From positions 6,518-70,517 of the forward strand of contig JAYULL010000020.1 in NCBI GenBank assembly GCA_043763625.1: a DNA stretch of 64,000 nucleotides, given 5' to 3'. Each line of letters starts with the position of its first letter. Within the stretch, counting starts at the first letter, position 1. The DNA comes from Rubrolithibacter sp043763625 (GTDB lineage Bacteria; Bacteroidota; Bacteroidia; Sphingobacteriales; Sphingobacteriaceae). Of the stretch, positions 9,418 to 18,868 are shown one piece after another. Below the pieces are notes generated by a model that worked only from the letters and a program-made list of their open reading frames with translations, was not told the origin of the DNA and did no database searches. A program made the translations under genes and the position numbers.

Positions 9418-11127
9418 ATGGGTTATAAAATTTTCAGGAAGAAGCCTTTGCGGGCGATACTGTCGGATATAGAAAGCGGCTATTCCGAAGGAGAAAATCC
9501 ACAAACAGGTTTACATAAAGTTTTAAAGGTTAGAGACTTAACCTTTATGGGAATTGCCGCCGTGGTTGGCGCCGGAATTTTTTCTACTATAGGCGAAGCT
9601 TCTTTCCACGGGGGCCCGGGAGTCGCTCTTTTATTTATTCTTACGGCAATCACCTGCGGGTTTTCTGCCCTCTGCTATGCTGAGTTTGCTTCTAGAATTC
9701 CGGTTTCGGGAAGTGCCTATACTTACGCTTATGCATCTTTTGGCGAACTGATTGCATGGATTATCGGATGGGATTTGCTTATGGAATATTCGATCGGCAA
9801 TATCGCTGTAGCCATTTCTTGGAGCGAATATTTCACTAACCTTTTAGAAGGTTTTAATATCCACGTTCCGGCATATCTTACTATGGACTACCTTTCTGCA
9901 TTTCGGGCGCACGAAAAATTGCAGCAACTTACAACTGCGGGTCAACTAAACGAAATTACCGGTAAAATGAAGTTTGAAGCAGGGGCTTGGCAGCAAGCTC
10001 CTCATTTGGGCTCTTTAAAATTAGTAGCTGATATCCCGGCCTTACTCATCGTTATCTTCATTACTTATTTAGTTTATATAGGTATCAAGGAAACGAAAAA
10101 AGCAACCAATGCATTGGTGATGTTGAAGATCGGAGTTGTTATCGCCGTTATTATTTTAGGCTGCTTTTACATCACTCCTGCAAATTGGTCGCCTTTTTTA
10201 CCTAACGGCTTTTCAGGCGTGATGAAGGGTGTTTCCGGAGTTTTCTTTGCATACATCGGGTTTGACGCTATTTCTACAACTGCCGAAGAATGCGAAAATC
10301 CTCGAAGAGACTTACCGAAAGGAATGATCTATTCCCTAATTATTTGCACCGTTTTATATATTCTGATTGCTTTGGTATTAACCGGCATGGTCAATTATAA
10401 AAACCTTCAAGTTGCCGACCCATTAGCTTATGTTTTTGAGCAGGTAGGTTTAAAGAAAATAAGTTATTTGATTTCGATAAGCGCTGTAATTGCGACTGCG
10501 AGTGTTTTATTAATTTTCCAGATGGGACAACCCAGAATATGGATGAGTATGAGCCGAGACGGACTGCTGCCGAAAGCCTTTTCATATATTCATCCCAAAT
10601 ATAAAACGCCCACTTTCTCTACTGTTATCACCGGATTTGTAGTAGCTGTTCCGGCCTTATTTATGAACTTAACGGAAGTTACAGACTTGACCAGTATAGG
10701 AACCCTCTTTGCTTTTGTTCTGGTTTGCGGCGGAGTTCTTTTATTACCGAAAGAAGAAGCCGGCGAAACTCGAGGAAAATTTAAAATACCGTATATAAAT
10801 TCCCAATTTATTATTCCTGTTTTGTTTTTCACAGGAATTTTTATTTTTTGGGAACCTTTAACAAAATTATTTATGTGGAAAGGAAGAGAAAATATTTTTC
10901 ATCAAAGCTTTCCGTACTTTTTGTTTATCATACTTGCGGCAATAATAACCTTACTTTCATTCTTTAAAAAGCTTTCGCTTATTCCGGTGCTGGGGCTGTT
11001 AAGTTGCTTTTATTTAATGACAGAGTTAGGGTATACCAATTGGTTACGATTTCTGATTTGGCTTGCACTCGGTTTGATAGTTTACGCTAGTTACAGCTAC
11101 CGCAACAGCAGGCTTAATAAGACTTAA
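9418..11127 (+). CDS. APC family amino-acid permease (CAT-like)
   Basis: 569-residue inner-membrane transporter of the amino acid-polyamine-organocation superfamily. TM1 carries the hallmark GIAAVVGAGIF, followed by PVSGSAYTYAYASFGE, GWDLLMEYSIG, and a FFAYIGFDAISTTAEE segment that is diagnostic for the cationic-amino-acid transporter group. I count about 13-14 hydrophobic segments. Substrate specificity cannot be read from sequence; the CAT subgroup takes basic or other amino acids. The ATG at 9418 lies about 28 residues ahead of the first conserved helix, as usual for the group. Confidence 0.92.
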   Translation: MGYKIFRKKPLRAILSDIESGYSEGENPQTGLHKVLKVRDLTFMGIAAVVGAGIFSTIGEASFHGGPGVALLFILTAITCGFSALCYAEFASRIPVSGSAYTYAYASFGELIAWIIGWDLLMEYSIGNIAVAISWSEYFTNLLEGFNIHVPAYLTMDYLSAFRAHEKLQQLTTAGQLNEITGKMKFEAGAWQQAPHLGSLKLVADIPALLIVIFITYLVYIGIKETKKATNALVMLKIGVVIAVIILGCFYITPANWSPFLPNGFSGVMKGVSGVFFAYIGFDAISTTAEECENPRRDLPKGMIYSLIICTVLYILIALVLTGMVNYKNLQVADPLAYVFEQVGLKKISYLISISAVIATASVLLIFQMGQPRIWMSMSRDGLLPKAFSYIHPKYKTPTFSTVITGFVVAVPALFMNLTEVTDLTSIGTLFAFVLVCGGVLLLPKEEAGETRGKFKIPYINSQFIIPVLFFTGIFIFWEPLTKLFMWKGRENIFHQSFPYFLFIILAAIITLLSFFKKLSLIPVLGLLSCFYLMTELGYTNWLRFLIWLALGLIVYASYSYRNSRLNKT

Positions 11128-11177
11128 ACTGCAGCTTTTCTTCGTAACACTATCTTTTAGCGGCCGTATCCACAATC

Positions 11178-11361
11178 ATGAAAAATTTATTTCTCGTGAT
11201 TTTTCTGAGCTTCGGAATTGTACGACAGTTGAGTATACTTTACAGAACCTTGCCATTGCAGAGAAAGATGTTAACCTACTGTAATAAAAGAAGCGAAAGC
11301 TGATTCTATTAAAGCGGGAGCTAAACTTAAAGCGGGAGCTAAACTTAAAGCGGCTCTTAAT
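11178..11361 (+). other. Possible decayed small secreted-protein gene with 18-bp tandem repeat
   Basis: The gap 11128-11361 starts a signal-peptide-like frame at 11178 (MKNLFLVIFLSFGIV). A second frame continues with TTVEYTLQNLAIAEKDVNLL, and a third with EAKADSIKAGAKLKAGAKLK, partly from an 18-bp repeat AGCGGGAGCTAAACTTAA present just over twice at about 11312-11350. No single frame is open, so this is either a broken gene or noncoding sequence. It is weak evidence. Confidence 0.25.
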
Positions 11362-13302
11362 CTATTTCCCGATACGTTTAAGCACTATATTTTCCGTTGT
11401 AGAAACGATAAGAGGTACTTGTTCAACAGTTACAAAACTCAGATCCAAACCGAAACCACGTTCTTCGGAAAGGCTGAATTTTTTCAGGATAAAGTAGTAA
11501 TCCATAACAAATCTTTCTATAAAGGATAGCTTATTTGCTCGCGAAAGAACTTTCTCGAGAACCACAAATTTAAAATCGCCCACCATTTTGTATTTGCTTA
11601 GAGAAGTGTATTTGCTGGTAATATCAACCTCACCTTTACGCACCAGCTCCTCAACTACCATTCTGAACAGCAAATTTATTCGCTGTTCCACTCTAAAACC
11701 AAGCTTAAAATCAATTCTTATAAGTTTGCCCGGGATCAGAAAATCAACCTTGTATTCGCGAGTATAAGGTTCGTCCATCACATCAACATGCACCAGCCAG
11801 TAAACGTCGGCCCGTTTGGGCTGCTTTTGCAGGATAGAATAAATAATTTTCGACTCAACTTCCGAGCTGAAGTTTGCACTGGTTAAATAAACCAACTGCG
11901 ATGAATATTTGGGGACACTTTCGTCTTCGCTTAGCTCTTTTATAATCGGATAGTAATCCTCAACTTCCACAAATTTAACAAAGCGATTTTTGATACGGCG
12001 GGCCGTGGCCCATGACCACATGATAGAAAACAGAAATCCTCCTGCCAACAAAGTAAACCACCCACCGTGCAGTATTTTAACAATATTACCCGCCAGAAAT
12101 GTCCCTTCTATTAATAAGTAAACCAATAGGAAAATAATGATTGAGTAGGTAGGGTATTTGCGCCTCGACAGGAAAACAGCGACCAATATGGTAGTCATTA
12201 ACATGGTTACTGTAATAGATAAACCATAGGCATGCTCCATATTGGTCGCCTTTTTGAAAATAAGAATAACGACCAAGCAGCCAATCCATAAGATCCAATT
12301 CATGGAAGGAACGTAAAGCTGTCCTTTTTGGTTAGTAGGATAGTTAATCTTAACCTTAGGCCATAAATTGAGCCGTACTGCTTCAGAAATTAAAGTGAAA
12401 GAACCTGAGATTAAAGCCTGGCTAGCGATAATTGCTGCAAATGTTGCTATGGCAATCCCGTAAATCAAAAACCAATCAGGCATTAAGCTATAAAAAGGTT
12501 TATGTACACCCAATCCCGAGCCTATATGTTGCGACAACCAAACGCCTTGGCCAAAGTAATTTAACAGTAAGCAGGTTTTCACGTACACCCAGCTTATTCT
12601 AATATTAGATCTTCCGCAGTGACCCAAATCCGAATAAAGTGCCTCGGCCCCGGTAGTACATAAAAATACACCACCCAAAATGGCAAACGCTTCAGGGTTC
12701 TGACTTAAAATTTGATAGGCGTAGTATGGATTAATCGCTTTAAAAATTTCCGGAGATTTTGCAACATAAGCTATTCCAAGAACTGCAAGCATAGTAAACC
12801 ATACCCACATTATTGGCCCGAATGCTTTACCCACCAGTGAGGTTCCGAACTGTTGAATGATAAAAAGAAAAGTAAGAATTGCGATAACTATGGGTATTGT
12901 GGGAATATTAGGATAAACCAATTCAAGTCCCTCAATAGCCGAGGAGACTGTAAAAGGCGGAGTAATAATGCCATCAGCTATTAAAGCTGCCCCTCCTACC
13001 ATTGCGGGTATGATTAGCCATTTTGCCCTACGCTTAATGAGAGAATACAGGGAAAAAATACCACCCTCACCCTTATTGTCGGCTTGCAACGTTATTATAA
13101 CGTACTTGATAGTTGTTTGCAGAGTTAATGTCCAAAAAATACACGACAGCCCACCTAAAATAAGTTCGGTTGTAATTATTCTTTTCCCAATGATTGCTTG
13201 AAAAACATAGAGGGGAGAAGTACCTATATCGCCGTAAATAATTCCTAAACTGATTAATAATCCTGCTGCAGAGAGTTTGTGCAGGTCTTTATGATTTGCC
13301 AA
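11362..13302 (-). CDS. kup: Kup-type potassium uptake transporter
   Basis: 646-residue K+/H+ symporter of the KUP/HAK/KT family in the inner membrane. The N terminus has the family hallmark LGIIYGDIGTSPLYV at about residues 19-33. About 12 membrane helices follow to around residue 440, then a cytoplasmic C-terminal domain of about 200 residues. Length is close to the usual 620-670. The start ATG at 13302 gives the typical short N terminus. A strong promoter lies 23-53 bases upstream, implying a short 5' untranslated region. Confidence 0.95.
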   Translation of the reverse strand: MANHKDLHKLSAAGLLISLGIIYGDIGTSPLYVFQAIIGKRIITTELILGGLSCIFWTLTLQTTIKYVIITLQADNKGEGGIFSLYSLIKRRAKWLIIPAMVGGAALIADGIITPPFTVSSAIEGLELVYPNIPTIPIVIAILTFLFIIQQFGTSLVGKAFGPIMWVWFTMLAVLGIAYVAKSPEIFKAINPYYAYQILSQNPEAFAILGGVFLCTTGAEALYSDLGHCGRSNIRISWVYVKTCLLLNYFGQGVWLSQHIGSGLGVHKPFYSLMPDWFLIYGIAIATFAAIIASQALISGSFTLISEAVRLNLWPKVKINYPTNQKGQLYVPSMNWILWIGCLVVILIFKKATNMEHAYGLSITVTMLMTTILVAVFLSRRKYPTYSIIIFLLVYLLIEGTFLAGNIVKILHGGWFTLLAGGFLFSIMWSWATARRIKNRFVKFVEVEDYYPIIKELSEDESVPKYSSQLVYLTSANFSSEVESKIIYSILQKQPKRADVYWLVHVDVMDEPYTREYKVDFLIPGKLIRIDFKLGFRVEQRINLLFRMVVEELVRKGEVDITSKYTSLSKYKMVGDFKFVVLEKVLSRANKLSFIERFVMDYYFILKKFSLSEERGFGLDLSFVTVEQVPLIVSTTENIVLKRIGK

Positions 13303-13324
13303 TTCTAATGGATTTTGTAGGGCA

Positions 13325-13355
13325 CAAAAGTACAGTGTGCCGGCAAATAAACAAA
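13325..13355 (-). promoter_or_regulatory. Promoter of kup
   Basis: On the minus strand TTTG (13355-13352), 19 bases, then TACTTTTG (13332-13325). This is a full match to the Bacteroidota -33/-7 consensus with ideal spacing. The expected start of transcription is near 13319, about 17 bases before the kup ATG. Confidence 0.7.
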
Positions 13356-13465
13356 ACCCAAAACAAAGTGTTTTAAAGTACCCTGCCTGAGAAAAAGGGA
13401 GTGTTAAATTATGTTAAAAACAAAAACTAAGTTTTCACTAACAAAAAAATTTAAGTTATTATTCA

Positions 13466-13473
13466 TAATTTTG
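13466..13473 (+). promoter_or_regulatory. Probable -7 element of the small T9SS cargo gene
   Basis: TAATTTTG matches TAnnTTTG and lies 17 bases before the ATG at 13491. No clear -33 TTTG is present. Confidence 0.35.
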
Positions 13474-13490
13474 AAGAGAAATGTAACCGG

Positions 13491-14018
13491 ATGAGGAAAC
13501 TTTACTTTGCGTTTGTATTTGTTTTATTTACGTTGGCCCAAATTGTGGTGCCCGGCGTTAATATTTCATTCGCCCAGCAAAAGTTGCAAGTGCCGGATAC
13601 TTCCAAAGCAAAAAGCCCCGTTAAAATTATCGATACTCGTCCCGAAAAACCTGCTGCAAGCGAGGTTGGCGTAAACATTACTCCCTTTAAACCCGGAACT
13701 AAAACATCAACAACCCCCGCAGCACCCGCTAAAGTTTCAGTCTTTGAAGACGATAAAGCGATAAGCAATGTCAAGGTTTTCCCGAATCCGGTAGCAGACG
13801 AATTGAATCTCGCCTATCGAGTAAATAAAGACTCAAACGTTACCATTAAAATTATGGATGTTTTGGGCAACGAAATTACCACATTGCTTTCCCAAAAAGT
13901 TCAAGTGGGCGAACGTGTTGAAACGTTTAATATCACCTCTCATTTATCTAGCGGATTTTACTTCGTACGCCTAATTGCCGGGAGCGACAGTATTGTAAAG
14001 CGAATTTCAGTATTGTAA
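13491..14018 (+). CDS. Small T9SS type A sorting-domain protein
   Basis: 175-residue secreted protein with a signal peptide ending near ISFAQQ, a 60-residue Lys/Pro/Thr-rich linker without fold signals, and a C-terminal type A T9SS sorting domain from about residue 95. That domain has VFPNPVADELNL, then a beta sandwich (VTIKIMDVLGNEI), then GFYFVRLIAG and a final VKRISVL. There is essentially no cargo between the two export signals. It should cross the inner membrane by Sec and the outer membrane by T9SS, and be released or anchored with loss of the C-terminal domain. Function is unknown. Confidence 0.88.
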   Translation: MRKLYFAFVFVLFTLAQIVVPGVNISFAQQKLQVPDTSKAKSPVKIIDTRPEKPAASEVGVNITPFKPGTKTSTTPAAPAKVSVFEDDKAISNVKVFPNPVADELNLAYRVNKDSNVTIKIMDVLGNEITTLLSQKVQVGERVETFNITSHLSSGFYFVRLIAGSDSIVKRISVL

Positions 14019-14058
14019 AAAACCTTTCTCTTTTAATCGGTGTTTTTATCTTCGCATA

Positions 14059-14670
14059 ATGAAGATACTAGCAGTAGGAAGAAATTACTTAGAACATGTT
14101 AAAGAATTGAATAGTCCGTTGCCGACGGCTCCGGTGATATTCATGAAGCCTGACACTGCAATTTTAAGAGATAATAAACCGTTTTATCACCCTGATTTTT
14201 CAAACGATATTCATCACGAAATAGAAGTAGTATTGAAGGTATGCAAAGAAGGAAAACATATTCCCGAGAAATTTGCAGAAAACTATTTTGATGAAATAGG
14301 TTTGGGAATTGATTTTACCGCCCGCGATATTCAACAGAAACATAAAGAAAAAGGCTTGCCTTGGGAACTTGCAAAAGCTTTTGACAATTCTGCTCCCGTA
14401 AGTCGCTTTATCCTAAAAAACGAATTTAAAAACGTGAATGAGCTCCTTTTTCGCTTAGATATTAATGGAACAACCGTACAGAAAGGGAATACAGCAGAGC
14501 AGATTTTTCCCGCTAATAAACTGATAAGCTTTATATCGCAATATATTACTTTAAAAAAAGGGGACCTGATTTTCACAGGAACGCCGAAAGGTGTCGGAAA
14601 AATTGCTATTGGAGATCGATTGCAAGGATATTTGGAAGAAAACTTATTATTAGATTTTTACATAAGATAG
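14059..14670 (+). CDS. Fumarylacetoacetate hydrolase (FAH) family protein
   Basis: 203-residue FAH-superfamily enzyme of the short single-domain type (as in oxaloacetate tautomerase or acylpyruvase). It carries the metal-site pattern HHEIEVVLKV, the DFTARDIQ stretch, and FTGTPKGVG near the C terminus. The ATG at 14059 is preceded by TATCTTCG (14047-14054) with only four bases between, so the mRNA may be leaderless. The M23 gene starts five bases after its stop and bcp follows, making a three-gene operon. Substrate is unknown. Confidence 0.9.
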   Translation: MKILAVGRNYLEHVKELNSPLPTAPVIFMKPDTAILRDNKPFYHPDFSNDIHHEIEVVLKVCKEGKHIPEKFAENYFDEIGLGIDFTARDIQQKHKEKGLPWELAKAFDNSAPVSRFILKNEFKNVNELLFRLDINGTTVQKGNTAEQIFPANKLISFISQYITLKKGDLIFTGTPKGVGKIAIGDRLQGYLEENLLLDFYIR

Positions 14671-14675
14671 TTTGA

Positions 14676-16388
14676 ATGCGTAGAATAATCGGATTATTTT
14701 TACTTTTCTTTCAGGCTTCAACAACGGATGCGCAAGACACAATTGTTTCTAAAACTTATCCTAAAAACGATTTCCGAAATCCCTTAGACCTTACTCCTTC
14801 GCTTGCCGGTTCTTTTGGTGAAATCAGAGCAAATCATTTTCACTCGGGATTGGATTTACGAACTAATCAACGAGAAGGTTATCCTGTTTATGCCGCCGGA
14901 AACGGTTACGTGGCTCGTATCAGGGTGCAAACAGGGGGTTTCGGCAATGCTGTTTACGTTGCACATCCAAACGGATATACAACAGTTTATGCCCATCTAA
15001 GCCGCTTTAGTGAATCTATTGCAAGGGCCTTAAAGGCATACCGGTATAACAAGCAGACCTCCGACGCGGATTTTCCTTTAATGACAATCGAAATACCGGT
15101 TAAAAAAGGAGAAATTATTGCATGGTCAGGAAACACAGGAAGTTCGGGCGGGCCGCATTTGCATTTCGAAATCAGAGATACTCAAACTGAAGAAACGATA
15201 AATCCTCAACTTTTTGGTATCACTGTCCGCGACATTACTAAACCGACTATCAAGGGTCTATACGTTTACAGACTTGGCGAGGAGGCCTTCAGCGAAAAGA
15301 CACAAAAAAAGTCGTATGCTTTGATAGGAGCAGCCGGAAAATATCAAGTCAGAAACAATGAAGTTATAAAGTTATACGGAGAAAGCGGATTCGGCATCAG
15401 CACGTTTGATCAACAAGTTTCGGGAGGTAATAAAAATGGGGTATATTCAATTGAGTTGAAAATGGATGAGAAAGTTATTTATCGCTCAGTTTTAGAAGGC
15501 TTTTATTTCGAAGACAGCAGAGCCGTAAATGCTCATATTGATTATACGGCTCTCCTTACTTCCGGCCTTACTATTCAAAAAAGCTTTGTTGAACCCGGCG
15601 ACCCTTTAACTATTTATAAAGAACTCAATAATCGGGGTGTTATTAACCTCAGCGATGAAGATCTTCATACGTTTACTTACAGAGTAAAGGATGTTGCCGG
15701 AAACACGAGTGAACTGGTTTTTAGAGCACAGGCGTCTGGAAGCACTCAAACATCTCCCTCGCTTGAAAAGCTTCAAAAGTTTTCCTTTGATAAGGAAAAT
15801 AATTTTAAGACCGAAGATCTTAAGCTTCAAATCCTCCCGGGAGTACTTTACAGCGACATTGATTTTAAATATACAAAAGGCCCGAGACCGGCACGAGCTT
15901 ATTCTAACATTCACACAATTCACACACCCTTAATTCCGGTTCATAAACCTTATATATTAGCAATAAAACCGGCTGCCGATTTCCCCCAAGGCTTTCGAGA
16001 TAAAGTGGTAATTGCAGATACTCGCGGCCGACAATACGGAGGAGTATTTGAAGAAGGATTTATAAAAGCCAACATTAAAACTTTCGGAAGTTTTTATGTT
16101 ACCGTGGATACGCTTTCACCTCGAATTATACCCGTTAATGCACTTGAAGGATCCAGGTTTACAGCCGGAAAAAAAATTACATTCAAAATTTCAGACAACC
16201 TTTCGGGGATTAAAGACTTTATCGGAACAATAGACGGTCGGTGGGTTTTGATGGAATTCGATTCAAAAACCCGAACACTTTGGCATACATTAGACGAAGG
16301 AACACCAACCGGAAATCATGACTTTCGGTTGGTGTTATCAGATATGAAATTAAACACAATCACCTATACCTTTAACTTTAACTTGTAA
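14676..16388 (+). CDS. M23 family (LytM-type) metallopeptidase
   Basis: 570-residue secreted peptidoglycan peptidase candidate. After a signal peptide (ending near TTDAQ) the LytM domain occupies about residues 40-175, with HFHSGLDLR (HxxxD) and GGPHLHFEI supplying the zinc ligands, so the active site looks complete. The remaining about 390 residues are beta-rich, Ig-like domains of unknown role (for example LSPRIIPVN and LSGIKDFIGTIDG). It sits between the FAH gene (5-base gap) and bcp (4-base gap). It probably remodels the cell wall in the periplasm. Confidence 0.92.
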   Translation: MRRIIGLFLLFFQASTTDAQDTIVSKTYPKNDFRNPLDLTPSLAGSFGEIRANHFHSGLDLRTNQREGYPVYAAGNGYVARIRVQTGGFGNAVYVAHPNGYTTVYAHLSRFSESIARALKAYRYNKQTSDADFPLMTIEIPVKKGEIIAWSGNTGSSGGPHLHFEIRDTQTEETINPQLFGITVRDITKPTIKGLYVYRLGEEAFSEKTQKKSYALIGAAGKYQVRNNEVIKLYGESGFGISTFDQQVSGGNKNGVYSIELKMDEKVIYRSVLEGFYFEDSRAVNAHIDYTALLTSGLTIQKSFVEPGDPLTIYKELNNRGVINLSDEDLHTFTYRVKDVAGNTSELVFRAQASGSTQTSPSLEKLQKFSFDKENNFKTEDLKLQILPGVLYSDIDFKYTKGPRPARAYSNIHTIHTPLIPVHKPYILAIKPAADFPQGFRDKVVIADTRGRQYGGVFEEGFIKANIKTFGSFYVTVDTLSPRIIPVNALEGSRFTAGKKITFKISDNLSGIKDFIGTIDGRWVLMEFDSKTRTLWHTLDEGTPTGNHDFRLVLSDMKLNTITYTFNFNL

Positions 16389-16392
16389 TATT

Positions 16393-16851
16393 ATGGCAGA
16401 ATTAAAAGAAGGAGATTCAGCTCCCGATTTCACAGCAAACGACCAAAGCGGAAATGCGGTATCACTTAAAGATTTCCGCGGACAAAAAGTTGTATTGTAC
16501 TTTTACCCGAAAGACGATACGCCGGGCTGCACGGCAGAAGCCTGCAACTTCAGAGATAACTACGCTTCTTTAGAAACGAAGGGAATTAAAGTAATCGGGG
16601 TAAGTACCGACGACGAAAAGTCGCATCAAAAGTTTATAAACAAGTATCAAATACCTTTTACGCTCATTGCCGATAGCGACCATAAAATTGTAGAAGCTTA
16701 CGGCGTTTGGGTAGAAAAAAACATGTACGGCAAAAAGTATATGGGAACGGCTCGAAAAACTTTTCTGATTGATGAACAAGGAAAAATCAGCACAATAATT
16801 GCGAAAGTGGATACGCAAAATTCTACGGCTCAAGTATTAGAGCTGTTGTAA
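16393..16851 (+). CDS. bcp: Thioredoxin-dependent thiol peroxidase (Bcp/PrxQ)
   Basis: 152-residue peroxiredoxin of the BCP/PrxQ group that reduces hydroperoxides using thioredoxin. The peroxidatic Cys lies in DDTPGCTAEACNFRD, and the second Cys five residues later gives the CxxxxC pair typical of PrxQ. Length is normal. The start lies four bases after the M23 stop. A strong intrinsic terminator follows at 16870. Confidence 0.95.
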   Translation: MAELKEGDSAPDFTANDQSGNAVSLKDFRGQKVVLYFYPKDDTPGCTAEACNFRDNYASLETKGIKVIGVSTDDEKSHQKFINKYQIPFTLIADSDHKIVEAYGVWVEKNMYGKKYMGTARKTFLIDEQGKISTIIAKVDTQNSTAQVLELL

Positions 16852-16869
16852 TAAGAAATAAAAATCAAG

Positions 16870-16900
16870 AAAAGAGGAGCTAATTTGCGTCCTCTTTTTC
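16870..16900 (+). terminator. Intrinsic terminator of the FAH/M23/bcp operon
   Basis: AAAAGAGGA (16870-16878) pairs perfectly with TCCTCTTTT (16890-16898) and is followed by T-rich sequence. It overlaps the last codons of the convergent OmpA gene, whose GAG and GAC codons form one arm. Confidence 0.8.
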
Positions 16901-18856
16901 TTTGTTATTCATACTTAAAACCGGATTTACTTTAATAACCTTAAACTCGGTGCGGCGGTTAAGCTGATGCTCTCCCTTGGAGCATTTAACCCCATTCCGG
17001 CAACGGTTCAATAATTCTGTTTCGCCTAAGCCGACAGCAGTTAATCGATTAGATGCTACATTTTTAATGATTAAATAATCGATTGCAGATTGTGCTCTTT
17101 TTTGTGAGAGAGATTTGTTATAAACGGCCGGCCCTCTCGCATCAGTATGCGAACGAAGCTCGATATTAATGTTGCTCATGGAGGCTAAAAAAGATACTAC
17201 TTTATTTAGCTCAGGTTTTGCATCCTGCCGAATGTTCCACTTATTAAAATCATAATAAATATTGTTCAGCGTAACTATTAAGGCATCTTTTGCTCGCTCT
17301 AACTCAAACTTCACATTAAAAATAGTTGCTCCGGTAATACCTTTTGTAGATATTTTACCCTCTTGCCTCGAATAAAATTTATCTTTATCGCCACTCACGA
17401 TATAATCGGTGCCCGGATCCAATTCGAAACGGAACTTTCCTTCTGCATTTGTCGGCAAATTCATCTTTCTCCCGGTCGAAAGGTTTTCAAGTACAATGTT
17501 AATTCCGGTTAAGGGACTGCTTGTGGCTTTATCTATAACTTCGCCTTCGATAGCCAGCACTTGTTTTGCAGGCACAATTTTGAAATTATAAATATCATCT
17601 AACCCTTTGCCGCCTTTACGATTGGAAGAGATAAAGCCGGAAATACTATCTGTAAACCAAACTCCAAAATCGTCTTTAGAAGAATTTAACGGACTTTTCA
17701 AGTTTTCGGCCATAGTAAATTTGCCGGATTGCTCGTCAGCGGTAAAAATATCCAGCCCGCCCATCCCCACATGGCCTTTAGACGAAAAATAAAATTTGCC
17801 GTCGGCTCTTACAAAAGGAAACACTTCATCTTCGGCAGTGTTAACATCCGGACCGCAATTCGTCGGGTTCCCCCAATTTCCGTCAGTTTGCTTTTTTGAG
17901 TAGTAAATATCCATCCCGCCAAATCCGCCCGGCATATCGGAAGCGAAGTAAAGTATGTTCCCTTGAGGAGAAAGCGCGGGATGTTGGGCCGAATAATTAA
18001 CGTCATTACTTAGCGTTAACATCTTAGTTTGGCTCCAACCCTTATCCGTTTTAACTGCAAACCATATCGACTTTTTCCCGACTATCAGCTCCTTTTTTTT
18101 CTTTTTGCTTTTCCCGGGGAGGCTCGTACGTGTTAAAAAAACTGTATCACCCTTAATATTGAAGACTGCAGGCCCGTTATGATACTCTGCATTAATTTCT
18201 TTGGGCAAAATAGAGATAGCCTGCGTAGACGACTTATTGTATTGATAGATTTTTAAATAAGGGTTTCCGGTCCATCCGTAAACTTCCTTTTTCTTTCCGG
18301 CAGAGCCTTCCGCAAACCAGCGGTCGGAAACGAAGTAGGTAGCTTTATTTACAACAACCGGAGAAAATTCAGAGTATTCTGAATTCAGCACCTCTTCGGA
18401 AGCAATTTTAACATTATTATCAGGATTATCTGCCCACATCTTTGCCACGTCGCAAGAGTTAGCCATTTTAGTTGTCTCGTCGGCCAATGCCGGATAAGCT
18501 TTTGCAAACAACAAATAATTTTCTTTAGCTTGATCATACTTGCCATTCTGCTTTAGAACCTCCGCCAAATATTTATAAACTACCGGCTCAAAACCCGGAA
18601 AAGTCAAAACCTTGGCATAAGCTTGCTCGGCATTTTCAGAATCATTAATAAAACGATAACAGTTAGCAAGTTTCTGCGCAACATCGAGCGAAGGCTTTTT
18701 TTGCATTATTTTTTCGTATATCTCCAGAGCCAGCTTGAAGTCGTATTTTTCGTAATATTTATTGGCTTTTTGAATATCGTCGGAGAAAATATTCGAGGGT
18801 AGAAAATATATAATAAAGCACAAACCTGTGGCAATACAAACCTTCCGGAATTTCAT
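16880..18856 (-). CDS. OmpA family protein with TPR, PD40 and carboxypeptidase-regulatory domains (PorE-like)
   Basis: 658-residue outer-membrane-associated protein. After a signal peptide it has TPR-like helices (about 25-120), a PD40/WD-like beta-propeller (about 170-425, with repeated FxSxRxGGxGxxDIY-type elements such as GGFGGMDIYYSKK), a carboxypeptidase-regulatory-like domain (about 435-520), and a C-terminal OmpA peptidoglycan-binding domain (about 540-645, with SHTDARGPAVYNKSLSQKRA). This architecture is the PorE/SprE-associated type that links the T9SS machinery to peptidoglycan. It is the last gene of a four-gene cassette and lies 12 bases after the PorP/SprF gene. Confidence 0.9.
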   Translation of the reverse strand: MKFRKVCIATGLCFIIYFLPSNIFSDDIQKANKYYEKYDFKLALEIYEKIMQKKPSLDVAQKLANCYRFINDSENAEQAYAKVLTFPGFEPVVYKYLAEVLKQNGKYDQAKENYLLFAKAYPALADETTKMANSCDVAKMWADNPDNNVKIASEEVLNSEYSEFSPVVVNKATYFVSDRWFAEGSAGKKKEVYGWTGNPYLKIYQYNKSSTQAISILPKEINAEYHNGPAVFNIKGDTVFLTRTSLPGKSKKKKKELIVGKKSIWFAVKTDKGWSQTKMLTLSNDVNYSAQHPALSPQGNILYFASDMPGGFGGMDIYYSKKQTDGNWGNPTNCGPDVNTAEDEVFPFVRADGKFYFSSKGHVGMGGLDIFTADEQSGKFTMAENLKSPLNSSKDDFGVWFTDSISGFISSNRKGGKGLDDIYNFKIVPAKQVLAIEGEVIDKATSSPLTGINIVLENLSTGRKMNLPTNAEGKFRFELDPGTDYIVSGDKDKFYSRQEGKISTKGITGATIFNVKFELERAKDALIVTLNNIYYDFNKWNIRQDAKPELNKVVSFLASMSNINIELRSHTDARGPAVYNKSLSQKRAQSAIDYLIIKNVASNRLTAVGLGETELLNRCRNGVKCSKGEHQLNRRTEFKVIKVNPVLSMNNKEKEDAN

Positions 18857-18868
18857 TTAAGCAATTAG

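Noticed and set aside
11178..11306. 42-codon ORF with signal-peptide-like start as a small secreted protein
   Set aside because: The sequence after the first 15 residues is not protein-like in this frame; better continuation lies in other frames, so listed only as a possible remnant.
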